From Helicobacteraceae bacterium (lineage in GTDB: Bacteria; Campylobacterota; Campylobacteria; Campylobacterales; Sulfurimonadaceae), in contig WFMY01000206.1 in NCBI GenBank assembly GCA_015488855.1, positions 1-19,881 of the forward strand: a stretch of DNA of 19,881 nucleotides. The letters are read 5' to 3'. Numbering within the stretch: the first letter of the stretch is position 1; each line of letters starts with the position of its first letter. Below are positions 7,627 to 13,869 of this stretch, one piece after another. Below the pieces are notes generated by a model that searched no databases, was not told the origin of the DNA, and was given only the letters and a program-made list of their open reading frames with translations. The translations under genes were made by a program, and so were the position numbers.

Positions 7627-8543
7627 TTCTTTATCTATTAACTATTGTACTACTTATTTTAATTGCACCGATTTTGCTTTCGTATATCAAAGCAACAAAG
7701 ATGGTTCTATTTTTTAAGCGTCCCGTTCCATTGTTGCAGGGATATAGAAATTTCTCAAAGCTCTTCTCAAAAGAAACTATTATATCTGAAGAGACTAGTG
7801 CTATTACTCGGTATGCCCCTTTCTTAGTACTATCACCACTTCTTGTCACGATGTTTTTTCTCCCCCCTATTGTAGGAGGAGCTTACTATGTGAGTTTTGT
7901 AGATGCATTTACCATCACAGGACTTATCTCGCTCTCAACCTTTTTTCTGATGCTCTTAGGGCTAGATAGTGCTAGTGCTTTTGGAGGGATGGGAAGTTCT
8001 CGTGAATCATTCATCTCTGCTCTTGTTGAACCAGCTATGATTCTTACTATCTTCTCTGTCTCTTTGATGGCAGACAATCTTGGGATAGGACAAGCTGGAG
8101 TAAATTTAGCAGAACATTTTCCAAAAGAACATATGGCAAGTTATCTTTTTGCAGGCATTAGCTTCTTTATTTTACTTATGGCAGAAAATGGGCGTATCCC
8201 AGTAGATAATACAGAGACACACCTCGAACTCACTATGGTGCATGAGGCTATGATACTTGATCTTACTGGTGTATATCTTGCTATTATTGAAACTGCTTCT
8301 TCTATCAAGTTTGTTATCTTTGCTTCGCTTTTTGCTTCACTCTTTATGCCTTTTGGCTTGGATTTTATAGCACCTATCGCATTTGTGATTTTTGTTTTGA
8401 AGCTTTTTTTTGTTGCAACACTTGTTGCAGTTTTTGAGGTAAATACAGCAAAACTAAGAATCTTTAAGATACCAAATCTTTTAGGACTCGCTATTGTTTT
8501 TGCTTTCTTATCTCTCATCACATTTTATGTATTAGGAGACTAA
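7623..8543 (+). CDS. hyfC: Hydrogenase-4 subunit C-like membrane anchor (NuoH/HycD family)
   Basis: A 306-residue membrane protein that joins the soluble catalytic dimer to the ion-pumping arm, equivalent to NuoH of complex I. It shows the family loops: QGYRNFSKLFSKE (39-51), GLDSASAFGGMGSSRE (113-128) and AENGRIPVDNTETHLELTM (187-205), with Glu136, Glu188, Glu198, Glu202 and Glu208 in the positions that line the E-channel. Length is as expected for HyfC/HycD. GGAG lies 7 bases before the ATG, and translation is coupled to hyfB copy 2 by a 4-base overlap. The next gene starts on the base after its stop. Confidence 0.93.
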   Translation: MILYLLTIVLLILIAPILLSYIKATKMVLFFKRPVPLLQGYRNFSKLFSKETIISEETSAITRYAPFLVLSPLLVTMFFLPPIVGGAYYVSFVDAFTITGLISLSTFFLMLLGLDSASAFGGMGSSRESFISALVEPAMILTIFSVSLMADNLGIGQAGVNLAEHFPKEHMASYLFAGISFFILLMAENGRIPVDNTETHLELTMVHEAMILDLTGVYLAIIETASSIKFVIFASLFASLFMPFGLDFIAPIAFVIFVLKLFFVATLVAVFEVNTAKLRIFKIPNLLGLAIVFAFLSLITFYVLGD

Positions 8544-9137
8544 ATGGTAGATTTTCTTATTGGACTTTTCTTAGCTTCACTTATTGTAGCACTTTTTACA
8601 ACACGACTTAATGGGCTCCTCTTATGGTACGCTATAAACTCTTTAATGTTGGGATTATTAGCTTTAAGCATGGGAAGCAGTATAGATGATGATGCTATGA
8701 TTCTTTCGGGAGTCATAACTATCCTTATGAAAGCTATTGCCATTCCTTTCTTTTTGAAAAATATCAGTCAAAAGTTTCATTTTTCTCAACAGATTGTTCC
8801 AAAGATAAAAGTACACTACGCTATTATGCTTGTGCCTGTCATTTTAGTTTTTACCTTTTATCTTTCAGAACCTATTGTCAATATGATTCATACACACGCC
8901 AACTATATGGCTATAAGTATCTCATCTTTATTTCTTGCACTTTTACTTATTATGGAACACTCAGGTGTCGTACCAAAAGTTATAGGATTTTTGGCACTTG
9001 AAAATTCTCTTTTTTTACTTGGAACAACGGCAACAAAAGGTATGCCCATGCTTATAGAACTTGGGATATTTTTCGACCTTTTAATGGCTATTGTAGTTAT
9101 TAACTTACTTTTTGACAAAGAGGAGATGAGAATATGA
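8544..9137 (+). CDS. hyfE: Hydrogenase-4 subunit E-like membrane protein (NuoK-like)
   Basis: A 197-residue small membrane protein with about six to seven hydrophobic segments. The C-terminal half carries NuoK-like signature stretches: GFLALENSLFL with Glu153, and IELGIFFDLLMAIVV with Glu172 and Asp178. Lys63 lies in ITILMKAIAIPFF. The buried glutamates belong to the proton path that links HyfC to the antiporter subunits. AGGAG sits 5 bases before the ATG, and the gene starts immediately after the hyfC stop. It ends in an ATGA overlap with hyfF. E. coli HyfE is about 216 residues, so this is slightly short but complete. Confidence 0.9.
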   Translation: MVDFLIGLFLASLIVALFTTRLNGLLLWYAINSLMLGLLALSMGSSIDDDAMILSGVITILMKAIAIPFFLKNISQKFHFSQQIVPKIKVHYAIMLVPVILVFTFYLSEPIVNMIHTHANYMAISISSLFLALLLIMEHSGVVPKVIGFLALENSLFLLGTTATKGMPMLIELGIFFDLLMAIVVINLLFDKEEMRI

Positions 9138-10549
9138 TGTTAACTCTTTTACTGACTCCAGCACTATTTATGTTTCTTGTAAGTTTTTTGCGTAATGAAA
9201 ATGCAAAATACTTACTAGCGCTTAGCTCTTTTGCTATTTTATTTCCCATTGTTGATCTCTTTACTTTTGTAAAACCTTATGCAATTTTAGGGACATATCT
9301 TGTAGCAGATAAGCTAGATACTTATGTGTTACTCGTTTCTTCTATCGTTGGTATTGGTGTTACACTAGCACTTTTTGATCTTGATAAACATGTAAAAGTT
9401 TCCCCGAAAGCTTACAGAAAATTTTATAGATTTTTTGCTATATTTTGGGTTGGTCTTATCTTTTCTATCCTCTCAAATCATATGGGTATCTACTGGATAG
9501 GACTTGAGCTTGCTACCCTCTCTACCGTTTATATGATTAAAACGAACCACACGCCAGCAGCACACAAAGAAGCTTGGAATTACATGATAGTCGGTGCTAT
9601 CGCTGTTTCTCTCATTCTCTTTGGCATTATTTTAATGTATGCAAGTGCAAAGCCTATTTTGGGAGAAGAAGCGATGCAGTTTGATCTACTCCTTAAACAC
9701 GCAAAAGAGATTCCTTCACCATTTCTTTTTGAGATAGGTTTTGCTATTGCTACTATTGGGATGTTTGTCAAGATGGGATTTTTCCCTATGAACCTTTGGT
9801 TAGCCAACATTGAAAGAGCCTCTTTTTATCCTGTTGCAGCTCTCTTTAGTGGGATTTTAGAATCTGCTGTCATTGTAGGATTTTTTCGTTTTTCTCAAAT
9901 AGCTATGGAGATAAATTACAACAATCTCTTTATCTTTGTCTTTATCTATACGATTTTGACTATCTTCATAGTCTCCTTTCTTATCTTTAGAGCCAAAGAC
10001 TTTATGCGTCTTTTCTCGCTTTCTGGGATAGAACACATGGCATTAATCGTATTGTTTTGGGTAAGTGGATCTCCCTTTGCAGCACTTCTGCACTTTGGAG
10101 CACATGCCTTTTTAAAGCCAGCTCTTTTTCTCTCTACAGGTGTCTTAGAGTCTAATGGTAAGTTTAGGATACCAGGAGCACTTCGAGGTTACAAAGGTAA
10201 ACGCGGTAAAATCTTTTTGCTTTTAGTTTCCCTCTTTTTACTCGCTATCATCTCCTTGCCACCAAGTCCAATGTTCTTTAGTGAGCTTTATGGTTTTGGA
10301 GCGATGATAAACACTGCAAAAGAGAGTAACCATATGCTAGGGATGATAGGAGCAGTACTTTTCTTGCTTATTTTACTCTCTATTATTTTCTACCGTTTTG
10401 TCGCTATCTACCAGTCTATGAAGTATGAGGGTGAGGATCAAGATAAGAAAGTTTATGCAGGCGAGCTTTTTGCACTTATCATTTTTGCGATTTCACTTGC
10501 AGCACTTATGTTACCAGATACTCTACACTATCTAAAAACTATAATCTAA
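9134..10549 (+). CDS. hyfF: Hydrogenase-4 subunit F-like antiporter-type membrane protein (NuoN/M-like)
   Basis: A 471-residue PF00361-family protein and the third antiporter-like subunit of the complex. Glu125 (WIGLELATLS), Lys213 (FVKMGFFPMNLWL) and His324/Lys328 (GAHAFLKPALF) match key positions of the ion channel. At the helix-8 position where HyfB has Lys178, this protein has Ser244 next to Glu243 (SGILESAVIVG), so that lysine is not kept. It is somewhat shorter than E. coli HyfF (about 526). AGGAG at 9121-9125 precedes the start, which overlaps the hyfE stop. A second ATG follows directly at 9137, so the exact first residue is ambiguous by one codon. A 15-base gap separates it from the UPF0235 gene. 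Confidence 0.9.
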   Translation: MMLTLLLTPALFMFLVSFLRNENAKYLLALSSFAILFPIVDLFTFVKPYAILGTYLVADKLDTYVLLVSSIVGIGVTLALFDLDKHVKVSPKAYRKFYRFFAIFWVGLIFSILSNHMGIYWIGLELATLSTVYMIKTNHTPAAHKEAWNYMIVGAIAVSLILFGIILMYASAKPILGEEAMQFDLLLKHAKEIPSPFLFEIGFAIATIGMFVKMGFFPMNLWLANIERASFYPVAALFSGILESAVIVGFFRFSQIAMEINYNNLFIFVFIYTILTIFIVSFLIFRAKDFMRLFSLSGIEHMALIVLFWVSGSPFAALLHFGAHAFLKPALFLSTGVLESNGKFRIPGALRGYKGKRGKIFLLLVSLFLLAIISLPPSPMFFSELYGFGAMINTAKESNHMLGMIGAVLFLLILLSIIFYRFVAIYQSMKYEGEDQDKKVYAGELFALIIFAISLAALMLPDTLHYLKTII

Positions 10550-10564
10550 GGTGAGGTACTTAAA

Positions 10565-10948
10565 ATGTTAAAAAAAAGAAAATCTTGGTTAGATGCTGAA
10601 AAACTTGCCGAGGAGGAGAATGTCGTTTCTTTTCACCCACGCAATATGAATAGTTTCTATGCCTGGGATGATGATGTTTTAGTTTTAAATATCCTAGGTA
10701 CACCAAGTGCGAAAAAAGATGCCATAGGAAAACCAAAGGGAAATCAGCTTAAAGTTAGTGTCACTGCAGCACCAGTTGGTGGTAGAGCAACTGACTATAT
10801 GGTTAGGTGGTTAACAAAAGAATTCGGAACCAATAAAAATAACATAGAAGTTGTTTTTGGGAGGATGAATGTTAATAAACAGCTCCGTATAAAATCCCCA
10901 ACAAAACTTCCCCGTGTTATCGCAAAATTAGAGGAGAAAAACCTATGA
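10565..10948 (+). CDS. UPF0235/DUF167-family protein embedded in the hyf-like operon
   Basis: A 127-residue soluble protein. Residues about 34-118 fit the UPF0235 (DUF167, YggU-type) fold, with the family core LKVSVTAAPVGGRATDYMV (62-80), then TKEFG, and IEVVFGRMNVNKQLRI (94-109). The family is normally about 95-105 residues. The first 33 residues are an extra charged segment rich in Lys, Glu and Asp. Members of this family have no established biochemical role, and I do not assign one. The gene is firmly inside the operon: AAGGTGAGG precedes its start, 15 bases after the hyfF stop, and its stop overlaps the start of the large subunit in ATGA at 10945-10948. It occupies the place before the large subunit and could be an assembly or regulatory partner. 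Confidence 0.85.
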   Translation: MLKKRKSWLDAEKLAEEENVVSFHPRNMNSFYAWDDDVLVLNILGTPSAKKDAIGKPKGNQLKVSVTAAPVGGRATDYMVRWLTKEFGTNKNNIEVVFGRMNVNKQLRIKSPTKLPRVIAKLEEKNL

Positions 10949-12312
10949 GATTTATAGCCAGATTTTGTAAAGAGAAGAGTGAATACTTTGAAATTATTAC
11001 TATATATGATGAACATAATGAAAAGGAGGAGATCTCAAAAGAGCATCCTTCCATCAAAACAATAACAATAAAAAATCCAGCAGGAATCTGGTTTGAACGC
11101 AAGATGCATGATGATTTTGGCATCATTTTTGAAGATGCTTTTGATAATCGTCCACTAGTGCATCAAGAACGATTTCCTAAAGATATTCACCCTCTGAGAA
11201 AAGAGTTTACACAAACAAAAATTGAAGAGACTCCTTATTTGCCATATAAATATGAGGAGATAGATGGAGATGGTGTGTTCCAAGTAGCTGTTGGACCTAT
11301 CCATGCAGGTATCATTGAACCAGGGCATTTTCAGTTTTCTCAAGCAGGCGAAAATATGCTCCATTTAGAAGTGCGACATTTTTATACGCATAAAGGAATT
11401 GAAAAGATGCTTGAGGGTAAAAGGCTCGAGGATGCAAAGCCTATTGTAGAGCGGATAAGCGGGAACGAGAGTATCGCTTATCAGATTTGCTACAGAGATA
11501 TATATCTTCAAGCAACCAAACAGGAGCTTCCTCTTAGTTTACAAAAACGCCATGCACTTTTACTAGAGATTGAGAGAACCATTCATCATCTTACGGATGT
11601 TGGCTTTATCCCTAACGATGCAGGGTTTGGATCTGCTTTGAGTTTTGCTTCTAAGCTAGGTGAAGAGGCACGAAGAAAGATGAAGGAAGTCACTGGACAT
11701 CGTTTTGGTTTTGGGGCAGTAAGTTTTGAAAATAGTTTCATAGATATAGTTGCTTTTAACGAGTGGCTTAATGATTTAGATAAAGATATAGACTTTTTTG
11801 AAGATTGGATCATGGATATTCCATCTCTTTGGGATAGATTTGACACTACAGGCATTTTATCTCTAAAACAAGCGGTAAAATATGCTAGCGTTGGTGTAGT
11901 AGCCCGTGCTTCAGGAGTAAAAATAGATAGAAGAGAAAATCCTTTTTATCTCAAACATGGCTTTAGCATGGCAAATGAGGAAAGTGGTGATGTAGGAGCC
12001 CGTTTTAAAGTTCGTCTAAAAGAGCTTAAAAATTCTATAGAGATGATGCGTCATTTCTTAGAAGAGGATGAAACAGTGCTAGAAGTTGCAGAGATTTGCG
12101 ATGGAGAGTATCAAAGCTTTTGTGAGAGTTCTATCGGGGAACTATTTATGTCTATAGATATAAAAGATGGTGTAATAGAGAGATTTTTTGCTAGGGATCC
12201 TAGTTTTATGAACTGGCAAGCAGTTCATATTATGATGCAAAAAGATATTATTGCTGATTTCCCACTCATAAATAAGAGTTGTGATTTAAGCTATGCAGGG
12301 AATGATTTATGA
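10945..12312 (+). CDS. Hydrogenase-4 large-subunit-like protein without nickel ligands (NuoC-NuoD-like; Ehr type)
   Basis: A 455-residue soluble subunit related to HyfG/HycE and to NuoCD. A shortened NuoC-like segment (about 1-88) ends in WFERKMHDDFGI and the FDNRPLVHQERFPKD block. A NuoD/NiFe-like domain follows, starting at GPIHAGIIEPGHF (117-129). In true [NiFe] hydrogenases two CxxC pairs bind the metal centre. Here the first motif reads ERISGNES, giving Ser172 and Glu175, and the second reads RDPSFMNW, giving Ser420 and Asn423. All four cysteines are lost, while flanking residues are conserved, so this is not a sequencing error. The five remaining cysteines (8, 182, 385, 393, 446) are not in those motifs. 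The protein cannot carry a NiFe site. GAGGAG lies 8 bases before the ATG. Its stop overlaps the next start in ATGA. The reaction of the complex is unknown. Confidence 0.9.
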   Translation: MRFIARFCKEKSEYFEIITIYDEHNEKEEISKEHPSIKTITIKNPAGIWFERKMHDDFGIIFEDAFDNRPLVHQERFPKDIHPLRKEFTQTKIEETPYLPYKYEEIDGDGVFQVAVGPIHAGIIEPGHFQFSQAGENMLHLEVRHFYTHKGIEKMLEGKRLEDAKPIVERISGNESIAYQICYRDIYLQATKQELPLSLQKRHALLLEIERTIHHLTDVGFIPNDAGFGSALSFASKLGEEARRKMKEVTGHRFGFGAVSFENSFIDIVAFNEWLNDLDKDIDFFEDWIMDIPSLWDRFDTTGILSLKQAVKYASVGVVARASGVKIDRRENPFYLKHGFSMANEESGDVGARFKVRLKELKNSIEMMRHFLEEDETVLEVAEICDGEYQSFCESSIGELFMSIDIKDGVIERFFARDPSFMNWQAVHIMMQKDIIADFPLINKSCDLSYAGNDL

Positions 12313-12815
12313 TTAAATTTTGGAATAAGCGTGCAAAACTTGGTATAATTACCGAGAAACCGGAACTAGAAGAGCGTCTCAAAAAGATACGAAAAGAGAT
12401 AAAAAAAAGTGTAAATAAGCATTTTGCAGGGAGTCTAGCTATAAGAATGGTAGATAGCGGTAGCTGTAATGCTTGTGAAGCAGAGTGTAATGCTCTCTCA
12501 AACCCTTACTATGACCTTGAGCGTTTAGGTATCTATTTTGTAGCAAGTCCTAGACATGCAGATGTTATGTTACTCAGTGGCGTTATGACTTTCAACATGA
12601 CTCCCCATGTCAAAGAAGCGTATGCGCAAATCCCCTCACCAAAATGGGTGATAAGCGTAGGGGATTGCCCAATGATGCAAGCTCCATTTGAACGGACTTA
12701 TGCCATAAATGCTCCAGCAACAGAGCATCTTCCTATAGCTCACCACATAGCAGGTTGCCCACCTAGCCCACTAGAAATTATGGAAGGGCTTTTAGAGTTT
12801 TTAAAGAAGATTTAG
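12309..12815 (+). CDS. hyfI: Hydrogenase-4 small-subunit-like iron-sulfur protein (NuoB/HyfI-like)
   Basis: A 168-residue subunit of the NuoB/HycG/HyfI family that carries the single [4Fe-4S] cluster next to the large subunit. The expected ligands are present: Cys53 and Cys56 (SGSCNACEAEC), Cys120 (SVGDC) and Cys150 (AGCPPSP). An additional Cys60 is close by. E. coli HyfI and HycG are about 250 residues, so this version is compact and near NuoB in size. The N terminus (about 1-40) is basic and probably helical. The start overlaps the previous stop (ATGA at 12309-12312), with AGGGA 7 bases upstream. It is the last gene of the operon, and its TAG lies at the edge of a terminator-like hairpin. 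No ferredoxin-type HyfH/HycF gene follows. Confidence 0.92.
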   Translation: MIKFWNKRAKLGIITEKPELEERLKKIRKEIKKSVNKHFAGSLAIRMVDSGSCNACEAECNALSNPYYDLERLGIYFVASPRHADVMLLSGVMTFNMTPHVKEAYAQIPSPKWVISVGDCPMMQAPFERTYAINAPATEHLPIAHHIAGCPPSPLEIMEGLLEFLKKI

Positions 12816-12835
12816 ATTTTATAAATCTTCTTTTC
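12803..12835 (+). terminator. Terminator-like hairpin at the end of the hyf-like operon
   Basis: AAAGAAGATTT at 12803-12813 pairs perfectly with AAATCTTCTTT at 12823-12833 over a 9-base loop. The 3' side runs into TTCTTT. The 5' arm includes the last codons and the first base of the hyfI stop. The stem is AT-rich, so the termination strength is uncertain. The GC-rich hairpin just downstream (12849-12876) could help from this direction too. Confidence 0.6.
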
Positions 12836-12840
12836 TTTAA

Positions 12841-12876
12841 GATAAAAGCCGTGTGCGATGAAAGTCGCAAACACGG
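12841..12876 (-). terminator. GC-rich terminator of the SpoIIAA-like gene
   Basis: On the minus strand CCGTGT-TT-GCGA pairs with TCGC-ACACGG over a 6-base loop, with a 2-base bulge, and is followed by CTTTTATC. This is the strongest rho-independent terminator candidate in the window. It lies 14 bases beyond the stop of the minus-strand STAS gene and between two convergent transcription units, so it may serve both. Confidence 0.75.
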
Positions 12877-12890
12877 TTCTTGTCCATCTA

Positions 12891-13268
12891 TTAATTTAGC
12901 CAGGCTATTGCATCATCACAATTATCAAAATATTTTATTTCGCCAGAGACAAACCAGCCACCAATTTTTGTAGCCATTTTTTGCCAGTCTTTATTTCCAT
13001 AAAGAGCAATTTTCTCAAACTCATTACCATGCTTTAGCCCAAGTTTAAAATCATCCCAAGCCGCCCTTGGCTCCCATCCGTTTAATTGTGTTCCATCAAT
13101 GAAGACTTTTACTTTTGGTTCTTTAACTTCCGCTAAAGCTGCATCAATCATAGGGGTGATTTTTTCATAATCCTTATGAGTAAGTGTCCCTTGCGCCTTT
13201 AGAGATAAATAAAAGTTACCATTAGTTCTTTCAATACCGATAGATAATCCATGTCTTTCTAAGTTCAT
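12891..13268 (-). CDS. SpoIIAA-like STAS-domain protein
   Basis: A 125-residue soluble protein that fits the SpoIIAA-like family (PF11964, a STAS/CRAL-TRIO-like fold). A beta-rich N-terminal half contains NFYLSLKAQGTLTHKDYEKI. It is followed by VKVFIDGTQLNGWEPRAAWDDF (about 53-74), EKIALYGNKDWQKM (about 85-98) and a C-terminal GGWFVSGEIKYFDNCDDAIAWL segment typical of the family. No phosphorylatable-serine anti-anti-sigma motif is obvious, and the biochemical role of this family is not settled. AAGG lies before the ATG. A sigma-70-like promoter and its own terminator flank the gene, so it is probably transcribed alone. Confidence 0.85.
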   Translation of the reverse strand: MNLERHGLSIGIERTNGNFYLSLKAQGTLTHKDYEKITPMIDAALAEVKEPKVKVFIDGTQLNGWEPRAAWDDFKLGLKHGNEFEKIALYGNKDWQKMATKIGGWFVSGEIKYFDNCDDAIAWLN

Positions 13269-13325
13269 TCTGCATTCCTTTTGTTTGAGTTAAAAATATG
13301 TTATGGTAGTCATTGAAACTCTATA

Positions 13326-13353
13326 ATGATAGCACAATATCTAAGCTTTTCAA
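13326..13353 (-). promoter_or_regulatory. Sigma-70-like promoter of the SpoIIAA-like gene
   Basis: On the minus strand TTGAAA (13348-13353) and TATCAT (13326-13331) are separated by 16 bases, about 58 bases before the start codon. Each hexamer has two mismatches to consensus. The position, in the 120-base gap after the thioredoxin gene, supports the call. Confidence 0.4.
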
Positions 13354-13388
13354 AGAAAAAGTATTTTGGATTAAGATGAAGATTTTTA

Positions 13389-13811
13389 TCAAATAAATTG
13401 TAAAACTAGCTTATTTAGGCTTACCTCATCTAAAGCACCACTCTCTCGATGAACCTCTTTAGCATTTTTAAATATCATCATTGTTGGAATGCTTCTAATC
13501 CCAAATCTAGCACCTAGTTGTTGCTCATTTTCAGTATTTACTTTGACATAGAGTGCTTTGAGTGGATATTTGGATGCACTGCGTTCAAAGGTAGGTCCAA
13601 ACATCTTACATGGACCACACCAAGGTGCCCAGAAATCAACTACGACAGGGATATCTGAGTTGACTACAACTTCATCAAAATTAGCCTCAGTAAGCTCTAT
13701 AGGTTTTGTGTCTAAGAGTGACTTTTTACACTTCCCACAGTTGGCTTTTTTATAGCTCTCTTTTTGTGGGATATTATTGACCTCTTTACAATGTGGACAT
13801 ACGACTCTCAT
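13389..13811 (-). CDS. trxC: Thioredoxin 2 (zinc-binding, TrxC type)
   Basis: A 140-residue cytoplasmic disulfide reductase. The N terminus carries two CxxC pairs, Cys5/Cys8 and Cys25/Cys28, that bind zinc in thioredoxin 2. The thioredoxin domain follows from about residue 37, with the active site WCGPC at 64-68 (Cys65, Cys68) and the conserved cis-proline Pro109 in RSIPT. In E. coli the TrxC protein is induced by oxidative stress and is recycled by thioredoxin reductase. The start ATG is preceded by AAAGG. The gene lies 58 bases downstream of htrA on the same strand and may be cotranscribed with it. A small hairpin lies between them. Confidence 0.93.
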   Translation of the reverse strand: MRVVCPHCKEVNNIPQKESYKKANCGKCKKSLLDTKPIELTEANFDEVVVNSDIPVVVDFWAPWCGPCKMFGPTFERSASKYPLKALYVKVNTENEQQLGARFGIRSIPTMMIFKNAKEVHRESGALDEVSLNKLVLQFI

Positions 13812-13824
13812 TAAAATGCCTTTC

Positions 13825-13840
13825 TTGCTCCAAAGAGCAA
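13825..13840 (-). other. Small hairpin between htrA and trxC
   Basis: TTGCTC and GAGCAA form a perfect 6-base stem with a 4-base loop in the 58-base gap. No T-run follows on the minus strand, and the trxC ribosome-binding element comes next. It could be a weak attenuator or an mRNA processing site, but it is short enough to be chance. Confidence 0.3.
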
Positions 13841-13869
13841 AGTTTTAGTTCCTCTTAGGGGACAAACAA

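Noticed and set aside
3854..12815. Calling the operon a formate hydrogenlyase or active hydrogenase 4
   Set aside because: The large subunit lacks all four metal-binding cysteines, and no formate dehydrogenase, HyfA, HyfH or protease/maturation gene is present.
3854..12815. Calling the operon respiratory complex I (nuo)
   Set aside because: The HyfB-specific C terminus, HyfE and HyfF forms and the absence of NuoA, J, I, L, M, N, E, F and G exclude a standard nuo operon.
12891..13268. Anti-sigma factor antagonist (SpoIIAA/RsbV regulator)
   Set aside because: The fold assignment fits the broader SpoIIAA-like PF11964 family, but there is no anti-sigma factor or phosphatase partner nearby and no clear phospho-serine motif.
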